A stretch of 64,000 nt of DNA from Daldinia sp. FL1419 (Eukaryota; Ascomycota; Sordariomycetes; Xylariales; Hypoxylaceae), in NCBI GenBank assembly GCA_025201765.1, contig MU623453.1, positions 1 to 64,000 of the forward strand, given 5' to 3'. The notes under the pieces are model-generated. The model searched no databases. It was not told the DNA's origin and saw nothing but the letters and a program-made list of their open reading frames with translations. The position numbers were made by a program, and so were the translations under genes. How positions within the stretch are numbered: the stretch's first letter is position 1; each line of letters starts with the position of its first letter. Of the stretch, positions 46,061-60,363 are shown piece after piece.

Positions 46061-46475
46061 AAGTAAGGGGTGCTGATTACGCAGGATAGCGTGCCGTCGA
46101 ATTATCATATTACAAGCCGGGCCGAGAAAATGGAGACTATCTTCACGTTTATAGCATTTCGCGGACGTATGTCCTGGATACTTGATAGATGATTTTATCC
46201 TACTCAATAAGCAGTACCAGATTAATACTAGGCCAATGGCTCAGGTATTCTCTCAATCACCGTAAATTTAGGCTTGCATGTTTGCGCAAAGGTATATATT
46301 GACTTATATGCATGGCTATTAAGTCCGCAGCGTATCGCTACTCCTGTGATCTAACCGCGCAGAATCCGGGATTGGAGCGCACCATGACTATAAACGCGAG
46401 GACGAATCGACTAGGTCTAAGACGAAGAGGACGCGATAGGTGGAACGACGGAACCGAAACTCGTTTTATGCGGGA
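46061..46475. other. Convergent intergenic gap
   Basis: 415 bp between the 3' ends of TDP1 and the acyl-CoA-binding protein gene. No gene is seen. Confidence 0.5.
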
Positions 46476-47027
46476 TTAGGAGCTCTTGACGGCCTCGGGC
46501 TCCTTGTTCGCGTCGTAGCCGTACTTCTCCTTCAGGGTCTCGACGAGCTTGACGTAGCGCTCCTGGGCGTCGGAAGGAGAGACACCCTCGTCAACGAGCT
46601 TTTGCCATGCTTGGTATTTATACTTGTTCTATGCGGACTAGGTTAGTTCAGGTTCTGTGTTGATGGTTGTCCTACGCGAACTCCATTGGTCGAGGGTTGT
46701 TCCGAGACAGGATGTATATTGTAGGGCGGGATGTTTTGCGTACCTTTAGGTCGAAGACACCGGGCTTCTCAGCCTTGCTGAAGTCCTCGCCATTGCCGAC
46801 CTTGAAGAGACCTGTACGAGGGACGGAAATGCCATTGTTAGCTTCTTGGTTATGTATATCCTTTGTACTGCTGAGCCAGAGTAGATGGGTGATGGCTATA
46901 TAGCTACACTAGGATGGGAAAAGGGTTATATACCGTAGAGCTCGAGGAGCTCATCGTTGGTAGGCTTGGAGGTAAGCTTCCTGGAGTCCTCCTGGGCCTT
47001 GGTGAAAGCAGGGCTGATGTCGACCAT
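46476..47027 (-). CDS. ACB1: Acyl-CoA-binding protein
   Basis: Minus-strand exons 46934-47027, 46744-46811 and 46476-46628 give 104 residues. ACBP binds medium- and long-chain acyl-CoA esters in the cytosol and supplies them to lipid synthesis. The four-helix family pattern is clear: FTKAQEDSRKLTSKPTNDE, LLELYGLFKV, then KYKYQAWQKLVDEGVSPSDA and a C-terminal helix VKLVETLKEKYGYD. The ligand-contact region YKYQAW is intact. The codons are strongly biased to C-ending forms, which suggests high expression. Introns of 122 and 115 nt interrupt it. Length fits the single-domain fungal proteins. Confidence 0.95.
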
Positions 47028-49376
47028 TCTGACGAGCTTAGGGTTTTAGGAGATGATGAGCTGCAATACTCGGTTTTATGTTAGCTTTGCCGTAGATTTT
47101 ACTGTCGTCTAGTTCGAAGACGGGATGAAAATAGCCAAGTATAGCTGAGGAAGCTACCGTACCTAATTGCCTTTTTTCTTTTTCTTTTTTGATCTTCTTT
47201 AGACGTTGTTGGTGTTAAAAGCTAAGGTGTAAGGTCGTCGACTATGTATGTTATCTTCGGTCTTGTTGGGTCAAATAGGTTTTGGCGGGGTTGACGGGGT
47301 TGACGGGGTCGATTGCTTCTAGCCATGACGGACTTTCGTCATGCTTTTTCAGTTGCTGGCGCGGGGTGATGCGAGTAGCCTAACTCCTTTCTCCAATTTT
47401 GATTGGCGGCATTGCCTTCAGGGACCCATAAATATATCAGAAGATAGATCCTCGAGATCAGGGCTTCCTGCATCGGTGTAAATATGTACCGTCTCCGGAC
47501 CACTCAGATTTAATTCTCTACCCGTTCAGCTGCCGTTCCAGTCCCTCGGAGTTGTTATTGTCGGCATCACATGAAGATCAACTTACTATGCAGACGTTCG
47601 CTTTTATTTTCTTTTGCTATGACTGGCCTCTCATCCCTCATATTTAGATACTTGATACCGGCGTATTTATACGAGGAAACCCATCTTGGCTACATGTTTG
47701 AATTTGTCCAAGTCCATATAGACATCAAGGTTCGTTATCGACATGTAGTACAAAGTACGCCTAATACGAATAGCAGATATTATTAAGGTGATCAACATCT
47801 GCTCTTGACTGCTTAACGTTGACGCCGTCAAACCTGGGGTTATCATATACAGAGAGAATAATAATAAAATATATATTATGCCATTGCTTGGTGCCAAGTC
47901 AGTTAATATATATATATTTTTGCGGATGCATTCTTTCCAGCTGGCCCTATTTATGTAGGGCTCAGCTCGCGTGGATTATGGTCAATATATTGCCACATTC
48001 CTCAAGGGGAAAACGCCACTACGAGACTACGAGATTTCAATATAAGAACTCGCGTGCGTTAATGCAAAAGGCCCCTGCAAGACGTAATCCCATTTTGGAA
48101 CAGTTCTTAACGCGCCCGACGTCTTGTCCTCCATAAGCTTTTTAGAGCCTCGTCCCAGTAGTCTTTCGGGACCGAGAGATTCCTCCGCTTCCCTAACTCG
48201 AGGTGGTATTGATGGCTGTGTAGGATGACAGCATCAATAGGTAAGACTGGGTCGGGCATCGGGTCAGATGGACAGTCGTAATATGTACGTCGGACGCGTC
48301 GGCGAAGAATGCAGAGAAAAAAAAAGGACAAACGTGTAAGTCGAGATTCGAATATCTCTAACGGTTAGTTAATAATAATAATTTATGGGGATTAGTCATT
48401 CTATTGGTTAGATTATTCATCTACGTGCAGTAGATGTAATCAAGAGACTAATCAAGGGGTATTGTTACTCAGTTGTGGTATTCTATGTACAATACTTAAC
48501 TCTTTATTAGGGTCTAGTTTTGGGGAATGGCCGTTCGGACGGCCGCCGGACAAGTGGATGGACTGATGGATCAATATCAAGGGACCACCTCAAGGGAATA
48601 GAAAGCTTGAATGCCTACAACGTCTACAACGCCCTACCTTGTCTACCTCGTCTACCCAAACCTTCCGAAGCCATGGGATTAGTTATCGAACCCTAGCGTT
48701 CCTTTAGCCGTCTAGATAACCGTGAATCCGACAAATACTGACAAACCAAGTAGAGCATCAGTGTATTGGATTGTGTCAGCGATAAGACGAGCATTATTCA
48801 TCTCAAGTTTTCCGATCTAATCTCTTGGGGCCAATACCATGCCTTTACATAGTAGATAGATAGTTCCCCTTTGTGTAGCCGCCAAGTAACGAAACAACGC
48901 CCTTGGCTTTTAAAGCGTATACATAGTAAGTGTTATTTACCTAACATAAGTTAATTGTACACATGTACCTACCTAGGTACATAATAAATGGTATGTAAAA
49001 GTGAAATAGGTCGGCTCTAGTGGGGCCTACCGTTTGAGGCGTAAAAAAAAAGTCTATCAAATGATAAGGGTCCCCGTTGCTCCCTGCTGTGAAACGGACA
49101 AATTCAAGGTATATAAGCCACGGGCAGCTGCCCTGCCGGATGTCGACGCCTCCGAACGTTAGAGAAGCTGTTTCCCGTACAGAGCAGGTGGCTTCCCTCT
49201 TAAACTTGGTCAGTTCCAAGGAAGAAGCTTTTTGTTAAATTTTTCTTCTTTCCGTTTTCTTCCCAAATAATTATTTATTTCCGTTTCCTCGCCCGAGTTA
49301 TTTGTCTTATTCCTAGGCTTTCTCGGTCATCACCAAAACAACCCTCTTTATCAACAACCAAACTTCGCCTGCCGAT
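47028..49376. other. Intergenic region, no firm gene
   Basis: 2.35 kb between the divergent ACBP and oxidoreductase genes. A GGGGTTGAC triplication lies at 47286-47311. A minus-strand frame at 48107-48331 contains a stretch that looks protein-like (SVPKDYWDEALKSLW), but neighbouring exons and a start are missing, so I do not call it a gene. A TACCTACCTAGGTAC motif lies at 48965-48979. A T/C-rich stretch precedes 49377. Confidence 0.5.
47286..47311. repeat. GGGGTTGAC short tandem repeat
   Basis: Two perfect 9-bp copies and a partial third, within the ACBP upstream region. Confidence 0.7.
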
Positions 49377-50796
49377 ATGGCCAAAACAATTGTCGTTCTA
49401 GGTGGCGCCTACGCCGGCGTAGGCGTTGCTCACAGACTTCTAAAATATACGAAGCCTCACGTTAAGGATCTAAAAGTTATCCTTGTTTCCAAGGTAAGAA
49501 ATCTTGTCGATGTTGTTATTATTCGTTGGCGAAGCTAGGAACAATGTCAATACGACGCTGTATTTCCTATAAGAGAAGGATCCACGTGATTGGATACCAC
49601 TTACACAGGGAATATGCAGCGCATTGAGTCCAAGCAGATCTAACCCACCTAGTTTCAACCTGGAATTCGAATTGCGTGGGAATAATGGGGCTTTCGCTAA
49701 CTCCTCGTCGCAGAACAGCCATTTCTACTGGAACATGGCATCCGTGCGTGCCATTGTTCCGGGTGTCTTGAAGGAGGAGCAATACAGCCAGCCTATTGAG
49801 AAGGGTTTTGCCAAATACCCGGCAGACTCTTTCGAGTTTATCGTTGGTAGTGCTGAGGGCGTCGATATTACTGGAAAGACCGTCAAGGTCTCAACGCAGG
49901 ATGGCGGCGAGCGCGTGTTAAACTACGACCATTTGGTTTTGGCGACGGGCACTCGCGCCGTGGACGGTACCGTGCCCTGGAAGAGCAATGGCACCCACGA
50001 GCAGGTTACTGGTCTCATAACCCAAATCCAGGAAAAGGTCAAGACCGCGAAGCACATTGTGGTTGCGGGCGCAGGCAGCACGGGTGTCGAGGTAGCCGCC
50101 GAGATCGCCTTTGAATACGGCAAGGAGAAGGAAGTTATCCTACTATCCGGCGACGAGGAACTCATGGGCGGTGATAGCTTGGCGTCCAACGTATCCAACG
50201 AGCTGAAGAAACTGGGTATTCGCGTGCGCAAGTCGGCCCGCGTTGACGCTGCTCACTCTACGCCCGAGGGCAAGACCGAAGTCGTGCTACAGAGCGGCGA
50301 GAAGATCACGACGGACTTGTACCTACCCACCATGGGCATGCTACCTAATACCGAGTACCTCCCCGCGGATATTCTGACGGACAAGAAATTCGTCGATATC
50401 GACGAGTTCTATCGCGTCAAAGGCGCCCAGGATGTCTGGGCTGCGGGTGATATCGTATGGAAGCCTCGTGGTAGCTTTGTGCTTACAGACAAGCAAGTAA
50501 GTTACTTCTCCCCGAAACATTCCCCCAAGATTGTATCTAGATAGTAGACAGATGATGCTGACTATTAACTAAAGGGCGCCGGCGTCGCCAAGAATATCGA
50601 CCTGGTCCTCAAGGGCAAGTCGCCTACCCCCGTTAAAACTCTGCCTATGGACGTTCTCATGGTAACGACTGGCCGAAGTCGTGGCGTCGGCCGCATAGGC
50701 TCCGTCAAAGTCTTCTCCATCATGGTCTACATGGTCAAGGGCAAGACGCTGGGCATCCAATCGCTGCCTGGCTACATCGACGGTAGTGCATTCTAG
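49377..50796 (+). CDS. AIF/AMID-type FAD-dependent NAD(P)H oxidoreductase
   Basis: Three exons (49377-49493, 49714-50496, 50575-50796) give 373 residues. The N terminus VLGGAYAGVGVA is an FAD-binding Rossmann motif, and VVAGAGSTGVEVAAEI is the second, NAD(P)H-binding one. ATGTR and DVWAAGDI are further pyridine-nucleotide-disulfide oxidoreductase signatures. The family includes the apoptosis-inducing-factor-like AMID/FSP1 proteins, which reduce quinones or act at mitochondrial and lipid membranes. No CxxxxC redox disulfide or targeting peptide is obvious. The first intron, 220 nt, is longer than usual and its last 90 nt are open in the coding frame. The product could be a general ubiquinone reductase; the substrate is unknown. 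Confidence 0.88.
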
Positions 50797-51426
50797 GTTG
50801 TATATACCTATACTTGATTCGCGGAAGCCCTTTCCCTGCGCTCGCCGATTTTGAAACGGCAGCTCTGGGATGAGGGTAAAGATTCTGCAGGCGTTGAAAC
50901 CGCTTTGAGGATACGCTGGATGAATTAGCTTGTGACGAATAGGGACCGAGGAGAGAACCCGTAATGTGTACCCTAAGATACCCCTGTCCCCTTTTTAATA
51001 ACAAATCGGTTCTCTACGGTAGTCTTATAATAGAGATAATAGATGGCATCCCTAATTATTTATGACATTTAACTATGCATCTCATCGGGAACTGTTTCGT
51101 CCCCTGCGTTGCTGCCGTGATGCTAAATTAAAATCTAATAACGAGTTGAAGACAGACGCATGATTGCGATTGTAATTGTTGTTTATTATAACCAACCTAA
51201 CTCGAGCTCACCAACTCGAAATAGAACCGGACTTGTACAGTACATTTGAATTACAGACTAGGTAGTGTAGTTCGCTATACGCCTCTCTTATAGGGTGATC
51301 GATCATCCTATCGTGATTTTCTATCCCGTCTCGGACGAGAGAAAATCCTTCTCAATCTTCATCACCTTATCGTTCTCTCCTTTGAATATACCTCTTCGTC
51401 TAGACACCTAAGATATAGGTACCTTC
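50797..51426. other. Convergent intergenic gap
   Basis: 630 bp between the oxidoreductase and END3 3' ends. No gene is recognised. Confidence 0.5.
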
Positions 51427-52833
51427 CTATCTTCCCGCCTTCTCGTCTTCGATCTCCCTCCTCAACTGCTCCAAAACCTGCATCCGGCTCGCGAGATGCG
51501 CCTCCAGGCCTTCGACCTGCGTTCGCACGGTTTGTAGATCGTCCTCAACAACACGAAGACTGCTCCCCGTCTTCGCTTTCCCCTTGCCCTCTTCTATCTC
51601 TCGCAATTCGCGCCTCTTATAATCAAGCAGTTGCTCAAGCTCGCGCTTGACAAGAGCAGGTTTCGTATCTCGCTTTCCGCCTGAACGGGCATTCGCACTG
51701 GCTTCCACATTCGCGATTTTGTCCTCGATCTCCTGCAGTTGCTTCTTTAGACGCACTTCTTCCCATTGCTCGTCGCTTTGTGCGGAGCCGAAGTCTGTGC
51801 CAGAGGCCTTGAAACCACCACGGCCGAGGCGCGTCAGGTACTGGTCACCAAACTTGGCCTTGCGGCCGGTCGTCGTGGTATCGTCGGCGCGAGCGGCCCA
51901 GCGCGAGGCGGCAGGGTTGTTGCGGGCGCTGTCAATTTGGTAATCTATCTGGTTACGCTCGAAGGAGGAGCGTAGGGACGCAGGTACGGTGCGCGGGATC
52001 CGGTAGCCTTCGTGTCGGTTGTTGAGGATGTGAAGGAAAGCGAGGCAGGCATCTTTATTGACGGTGGGCGAGGCGGACGGGTTGATCAAGTTCCATGCTG
52101 ATCGGATATCGGTGTCGGGTACGTCAAGGGATTCGTATAGGTCCTCGAGGGAGTTGACTGTTATTCGATATCCTGATTAGTATTGGCTGTCTCATCCCTC
52201 CTTACCTCTTGTTAGAGTAATATAGCAGAAAGGGGCAAAGATGAAATAAGACTTACAAGAAACCTCTCCTCGCATGTCTCGGTTCTCCTGGTATATTGAC
52301 TCGTACTTGGCCTTGTCCTGGGGATTCATGTACCAGTCGAAACCATCCTTGAGCCCCGGGGTATCCGAGTCATCGTCGACCTGTTCGAACTGCACCTGCT
52401 TGCCAGTAAGGGCACGGTTGGCCTGGACAAGGTGGGCTTTAGATTCGGGGACGAGCCAGTCTGGCAACGTTGTGGGCACTTCAGCGTATTCCTGTCAATT
52501 CCCAGAATCTGTTAGTCGCTTGCTTTGGTATAGTATGGCATATCTGGGGTTGGGGAAGACGTAGATGGTAAGGAAAGAAGTAGGGATATAACTTACACCA
52601 TTCACTATGTCGAAGATGATGCGCATAGCCACACAGAACTCCTCGAAGTCAAGATTGCCATCGTTGTCTACATCGGCCACATCCCATACGCGTTCAAGTT
52701 GATCATCTCGTAACCCGCTGTTCTTTAGCAGCGGCGCTGCTTGCTCGCCCGTTAGGAATTTACCGCCATTGGTTCGTGTTGTAAATATGTTCCAATACGT
52801 TTCGATCTCCTGAGCCTCAATGCGAGGTGCCAT
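51427..52833 (-). CDS. END3: Endocytosis and actin regulator End3
   Basis: Minus-strand exons 52597-52833, 52257-52491 and 51427-52157 give 400 residues. End3 forms the Pan1-End3-Sla1 complex that drives actin assembly at endocytic sites. It has two EH domains. The first contains an intact EF-hand calcium loop (DVDNDGNLDFEE, residues 54-65). The second lies at about residues 130-230 and contains FNSLEDLYESLDV. The C-terminal part (about 290-400) is a coiled coil with QLQEIEDKI and LEQLLDYKRRELREIEE. Start MAPRIEAQEIETYW and total length fit Pezizomycotina End3. Frame is kept at both introns. Confidence 0.94.
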
Positions 52834-53229
52834 TATTATGAGGCACTACAGATTAAGGATGTTGCTCGTTCTGTAGATAATTGTATATGATTCCGCAGCC
52901 TATTCCATCAATGGGGTGAGTCCGAGTAGGGAAAGGATTAATTCGCTGCCTTCAACTAAAGCTACAAGTTATTAAATGTTTGTTGTATGAGGTAACTTGG
53001 AACTATTCGCAGCCGGGTCCCGGTAACTCATGCTTGTCACCCTTAGGTACATGTACTTTAGGTACAGCTATGTACCCTGGTTACACGCCCAGCTACAGTT
53101 ACAGGGATGGTGGTATTGAACAAGCAACGTGCACCTAACCGTTACCTCTAAGCCCATTGAGTGGATCTGGTTGGCTGGTTGGTCAACTTTAAAACAAAAG
53201 GGCACCCCTACAGGCACCATAATAGCCCA
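52834..53229. other. END3 promoter and boundary of AT-rich block
   Basis: About 400 bp of normal composition upstream of END3. At about 53230 the sequence changes abruptly to very high AT content. GGTAC motifs lie near 53045-53070. Confidence 0.6.
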
Positions 53230-54357
53230 ACTTTAGTAAAAAATTATAAGTTTATAAAATATGTATTATATTAAACCAGGGTAATGTAATTATATAATTG
53301 AAGCTACTTTATTAACCTTTATAAAGCCAAACCTTCCAAAGTCTTTTAAATATAAATAGGCTTTTAAGAAATGTTTTCTTGTTTAATTAAATTAAATTTT
53401 CTAATATAATAAATTGGGGTAGTGTAATTATATAATTAAAATTACTTTGTAAAATCTTATTATCTTTTATAAAACTAATTTTTTTAAGGTTTCCACAAGC
53501 TTCTTTAAACATAAATAGGTTTTTAAGAGTTATTTTCTTATTTAATCAAATTAATCTCTTTAAGAATCATTTTTAATATAACTTCTTACAATAATTTATA
53601 ATTTCTTTCTTTTGTTGAATATATTATTTATTTTATCTTTTAAGTGTTAGTTACCATTTTTATTAATTATTTTTATTAACCTTTTATTTAATTATTTTAA
53701 TATTTTCTTTATAATATAATCATTTTGTATTTAGTTATTTAAGTTTTTATTTAATTAAAGCTCTTATTTAATATATAAGCTTTTAAGAGCTAATTTTTAT
53801 CTAATCAGGTCAAACTCTTTAAAATCATTAGTTTTTCTTATAGTTTTTTATAATAGTTTATAATTTCTCTTTTTTGTTAAATATATTATTTATTTTATTT
53901 TTTGAGCGTTAGTTATTATTGTTAATAGTTACCTTTATTAGTTTTTTTATTTGATTATTTTAATATCTTTTTTAGGATATAGTTTGTTGTGGGGTAGCTG
54001 AAGTATATGACATATTTTGCAAAAGTTTCTGGTTAATATATAAATTTGTAAAAGTTAATTTCTCTTTAATTAAGTTAAATTTTTTAAGTATTATCTTTAA
54101 TATAGTTCTTTATAATAGTTTATAACTTTTTTATCTCTTGTTAAATATATTATCTATTTTATCTTTTAAGCGCTAACAATTACCCTTATTTATTAGCATT
54201 TTATTTGATTATTTTAATATTTACCTTATTTAGGATATAGTTAATTATGGGGTAGTTGAAATGTAGGGTATATTTTGTAGGAGTTAGTATTAACCTTAAA
54301 TTAAAATTTTTATTTAATATATAAACCCTTAAAAATTAATTTTTGTTTGATTAGGTT
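53230..54357. repeat. Degenerate AT-rich tandem array, left part
   Basis: The motif GTTAAATATATTATTTATTTTATC with flanking similarity recurs at about 53614, 53876 and 54140, a period near 263 bp. A longer module with ATAATGTAATTATATAATT occurs at about 53280 and 53413. Copies differ mostly by transitions. The right part of the array continues after the retrotransposon. No coding sequence is seen. Confidence 0.7.
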
Positions 54358-54362
54358 AAGTT
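54358..54362. repeat. Target site duplication, left copy (AAGTT)
   Basis: The five bases before the 5' LTR are repeated exactly at 60580-60584 after the 3' LTR. Confidence 0.85.
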
Positions 54363-54578
54363 TGATGGTTGTATGCTACCAGGCATTATAGATCCCTGTA
54401 GTAAGCAAAAGAAGTATTACATAATTAGTATATTGTATATATAAGGGTTCTAAACCCGTCAAGTTCAGAGTAGATAGCTCTCTTTTTTAAGATTTATAAA
54501 TATATAGGTTTTATTATATTATTTTATTTATTATTTATTTTTATTATTATTTCTTTTATATATATATTTAACTTAATA
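54363..54578 (+). repeat. 5' long terminal repeat
   Basis: 216 bp, starts TG and ends TA, where the partner ends CA. Aligned without gaps to the 3' LTR, all differences I found are transitions. Confidence 0.88.
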
Positions 54579-57500
54579 TTAATTAATGTTATTTGAATAT
54601 AGTAATATAAATTAATAAGGAAAAGTTATTGTTATAATAATTTGGAAAATTTTATTGTAATAATATAAGTAATAATAATATCCCATTTTTTATTAAATCC
54701 TTCTTTTATAATAAATTATTATTATTTTATATTATTATAGAAACCTTCCCTTAAATTTTTATTATTTTATTATAATTAGAATTTATTATTTTTTTATTTT
54801 ATAATATTATAAAGAAAATAATTAGAAAGATTAACTTAAGGTCAATCTTTTAATAATAAGGTATTTTTTAATTAAGAAAATATAAATAAATTAAGAAAAT
54901 TATTTAAATATATTTTTGAATAATTTATATTAATATAATAATTTAATTATAATTTAATAAAATTTGAAATAATAGATTTTAAAAATATTATAATATAATA
55001 AAAAGTAATTTAAATATTATATATTTTAGTTAATTAAGAAAAAATTAATTGGAATTAAATTTATACTTAAATAACTAATAAAATATTAAATAAATTTAAG
55101 GAATATTTTAAAGATTTTTTAGATATAAATTTTATAAAATTATTAAAATAAATTTAATTAATATTAAGGATAATATTAATGAAAAAAGGTATATATATAA
55201 AAAAAAAATAATATTAATTTTTTTATAATTTTTAAATTTTTTTTAATTGAAGATAAATCACCCCCATAGAATTATAAAGAATTTGAAAAAGTCAGATTAA
55301 GGTGGTTAATAATAGTAGTATGGAGAATCTTAATCTATAAGATTGATAAAGGAATAGTTTACCTTAATTCTATTTATTTTATAAGTTTAAGAATATTAAT
55401 ATAATAATAATCAAAAGTTTTTAACCTAATAATATCTATAAATTAAATCCTACATTTAAATTATACCCCCAATTTTAATACTACTCCTTTTAATATATTT
55501 ATTATTTAATTATAATATATATTAATTATTTTTTATGGAGGATAATTTATTTTTCTTTTATAATATTAATTATAGTAATAACCTTCTTTATCTCATTTTA
55601 ATATATTATATATTAATTAAAATTAATAAAGAATATTAATTTAATAATATTTATCTTTTTAATAATAAATATTAAATTATTAATATTTATTTAATTAATA
55701 AAGGATGTTAATTTTTTAATATCTAACTAACTAATAAAAGATATTAAATATTTAATATTTATTATTTTAATAAAAAAATTAAAATAATTAATGGTTAATA
55801 TATATTATATCTTTTCTTCTTCCTTTTATTTTATAAAAACCTCCTTTATTCTACCTAATATTAAAGAATAACCCTGGTTATAATATTGGTTTTATATAAG
55901 GATAATAGTAATTCCTTTCCTTTTTGGAAAATAAATTTAAACTCCTTAAACCACCACCAATTAATTTATTCCTACTTTCAAAACTACCTTTACAACCAAA
56001 TATAGAAAATTAACCCAATAGAAATTATAATTTTTCCTACCTAACAATATAATTACCTAAGTTTATAGGTAATTTATTTAAATAAGCCTTTATACCAATT
56101 AGAAACATTTACTATTAAGCCTTTTATAAAATTCCTTTCCAATAAATACCCAATAAGATATGTTCATCTATTATAGTAAGTTATTTTAAAAAAGCTTGGA
56201 ATAAAGAACTTAACTATACAAATAAATTATATAATATCTTTAAAAATAAGTTTTAATTTTTTTTAAACATATACTACTTAAAAGGAATATAATAAATATA
56301 ATTTTATACCCTATTTTCTATTATTTTTTTTAAAAGAATAACATTATACTTTATTTATAAAGTTCTTTAACATTAATATTTTATAAATATATATTTAACT
56401 ATAAAATAATATTTTAATATTAAATAAAATAAGATTTAATATTATTATAATTAAATTATTATAACTTTTTTAAATATTAAAGTAAAAAAATAAAACTAAA
56501 AAAAAAATAATATTTAAATTTTTAAAAATTTTATTAATAAATTATTATTATATTAGAAAATATTTAATTTGAAATTTAAAAAAGAATAATAGTTTATAAT
56601 AGCAATTTAATATATTTATTAATTGTTATTTAAATTCTAATTTAATTTTTTTGAATTAACAACCTAAATTGAAAAATTAATTAATAAATTTTAAATATTA
56701 ATTAAAAACCATAATTTAATAAAAAAAATAAAATAATTTTTAATTAAAAAAAATAATAATTATAAAAATAATATATTTTATATTAAATATAAATATTACT
56801 GTAATAATAAAGGTAGTAAATATAATTTTAAATAACCTTTAAAAATATGGAAGTGTTGTTGTTGGGTATATAAGAAGGAAAGATATTAATCTACTATATA
56901 TCTAAAATATGAACATAAAAAAGCTAGAGAAGAGTAAAAAGCTAAAAGAGGTTTTTTTAAGAAGAATTATTTAATGTTCCTAACCAACTACAAAAGACTT
57001 ATAAATATAGATTTAAAGATCAATTAATTAAAAAATAAAGAAATTAATTTATAAATTAATTTAAATAATAATAATAAATTATTTATAATTATAACTTATT
57101 TATTTAATTAAATCTTTTAATATTATATTAACAACCTCCTCCTACCTAACAATTTAAAATAAGATTCCATTTTTATTCTAAATAGGTATATTAAAAATAT
57201 ATTTTAAGATATTATATTTAATATTAGAGTAATTTATATATTAACTATTAAGAAAAATTAATATTTTATTTTTATTAATAAATATTTAAATAAGAATTTA
57301 AAAATAAATATTAACTAAATTAAAGAAATTAATATTAAATTTAATAATAAATCATTTATTAAATTATTTAGAATAATTATTATTAATATTTTTATTGGTT
57401 AAATAAATTTTTATATTATGGAAACCAATATTTTATTCCTTTTTTCTTTTAAGGATATAAATTAATTAAAAATATATTTTAATAATATAACCAATTAATT

Positions 57501-60363
57501 AATCTATAAAAATAATATAATAATTAAAGTTATATAGAAATAGGGATATTTGTAATTTTATTTTAAAAATATTACTTTTTTCATAAAAATTGAACTATAA
57601 TAGTTATATATTTATTTCAATTATTTATTAATTAATAAACTATATACCCTATTAAATAAAACAAATCATAATATTAATATTAATAATATTAAAGAAATTA
57701 ATAAATTTTGTCACCATTATTAAATTAAGGGTAAAACTCTATAATAATTTAAGTTTAATTTAAAAAACCTTAATTTAAACTTTAATTATAAAATAATTAT
57801 TAATATTATATATTTTAATAAACATCCTATTTTATATATAATTAATATAATTATTGGATTCTAAATAGCACATTTTATGAAAATAATCTTAGTTAAGGAA
57901 ATTTAGGAGATGTTTAAACAATGCTGGATTAATACCTACCTTGGACCTCTTGATATAATCATTTATGATACTAATACTAACTTTAATAGTATTAAGTTTA
58001 AAAATAAGGTATATATTGTGGAAATCATTTATTATTAAATATTAATAAAAATTTATTAATTTATTAATAAAGTAGAAAAATATTACAGCCTTATTTATAA
58101 AATTTATAAAATTATTATAAATAAGTTTTAAGATTTTAGTTTAAGAGTATTATAATTATAAATGATTATTAAGATAATGAATGATATTATTAATTTAAAT
58201 AATCTAATCTTTACTTTTTTAATTTTTAATATATATCCCAAAATTAATATAAATTTACCACCTACTTTTTTTTAAATTATAAGAATATAAATTATTTAAA
58301 AGGTAATAATTAAAATTAAGAAGATTAAGTTACAATAATTAATTAGAGATGTTTTGAACATAAGGAACAGTTTAAATATTTAAAAAACCCTACCTATATC
58401 ATTCCCAATAAATAATAAAATTTTAATTTATTAAGAGAAAAATAACTGGAAAGGTTTTTATAAGGTAATTGTAGTTATTAATAAAGATGTGATTATTATT
58501 TCAAATATATTTAATAAAATATCTATATTTAGGAATTCTTATATCAAACCTTATATATAATTAAAAGAAGTATTTATATTTATTAAACAATTAAGGTTCA
58601 AATTATTTAAACCCAATTTCAACCCTAACAACTATAAGTTTATTTTAAAAGAAAAATTTATACATATTAATAATCTTTCTTATATGGTTATGGTATATTT
58701 TTTTAATAAAGAATAGATTAATTTTATTTTAATCTTCCAATTATAAATAAATAGAAAGATAATTATATTTGGAAAGTCATACAAAATATTAGATTTAAAA
58801 GAATTGGATGCCTTATTTAAAGATAATATTTTATAACTAAAAATGTATAATCTAATAATATACCAAAATATTATATTATTTAAGTTATAAATAATTTATA
58901 AAATTAAGGGTAAAAATATTTCCTTTTTATATAAGAAATTGAAATTAATAATCCAAAATTATAATAATTTTAATAAAGAATTTATTATAATTTATGCACT
59001 TACCATCCAAAGGGCTAATTAATATCTTATATTAATTTTAATATTATTTCTATATTAATAAAAAATAAAAATTATAATATAAGATATTATTATAATATAT
59101 ATTCAATTTAAAATATTAATATAATAAATAATTTATATATACTTATTAACTAAATTAAAAAATAAATATCCTAAGGGAATATTGTTGCATATTATAAAAC
59201 CATTATATGGATTTATTAAATTTAATATATATTAATTTAAAATTTATTCTTGACATTACTAACACAAATTATATATAAAATTTTTAATATTTAATTCCTA
59301 TTTATTGGTCATTAATTTAAAATCCTTTAAAATCATTAGTTTATAAATAAATAATATTTTTAATATTAATATTATAAAATTCTTTATAATTAAAAATAAA
59401 ATATTTAATGAAATTGATATTAAGATACACCCCCAAAAGATATTAAATAAAGGAATAGAAGATTTTAATAATATTTATATTATAATTTATAATAATAATT
59501 ATAAAATCTTAATTATCTAGAAAAATTAAATTAAAAAATTTAAATTATTAAATATTAAAATTATAAATATAATTAGTAAATTTGTGGAATAAAGGGTTCA
59601 AAAAATTTATATTATTTTTATATATTAACCTAAAATAACTTTTAATTATTTAATTACTATTTAACATTAAAAATTAGGAATTAAAAAAGTTAAGGTTCTG
59701 AACATTAAAATTACCTAATAAATGAATAATAAAACCTATAAATTCAAATATATTAAACTAAATCCCCAAAATTTCCATTTATATATCTTTATTAATAATT
59801 TATTTATAAATAATAAAGACCTTAATTTGTAAATTAAATATATTATTATTTTAAATAATAAGAAATTAATAGATCAAAATAATAAGATTAAAATCACCAA
59901 TAATATAATCCATTAATTATTTATTAAATATAAATATATCATTTATAACATATTTATTAATAAAATATATAATATAATTTAAGGTTTTAATATAAAATAT
60001 ATTATATATTATATTATCAATATTATATTAAAATATTTCTCATTTCCTAAAATTCTTCTCATTCTTTGTACCAACTCATTCTCCCTATACTAATATTTAA
60101 TACAAATAGGTATTACTAACAAAAAAAAGCTGATAATAAATCTTATAATTTTAAAACAATCATACAAAAATAGAAAAATAAATAATATTCATTAGATCCA
60201 TAAAACATATAACCCAGCTAATATAATGATGAAAGCTTTCTTTAATAAGGTTATAAAGATATTAATAAAAGATAATTAAATTAATTTATATTTAAAAGAT
60301 TGGATAAAATAAGAAATTAATAATGATTTATAAACTATTATTTATAAAAAGAAATAGAATAAA

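Noticed and set aside
48330..48365. Hairpin GAGAT...ATCTC resembling a tRNA T-arm
   Set aside because: The loop is the wrong size and no other cloverleaf part is present.
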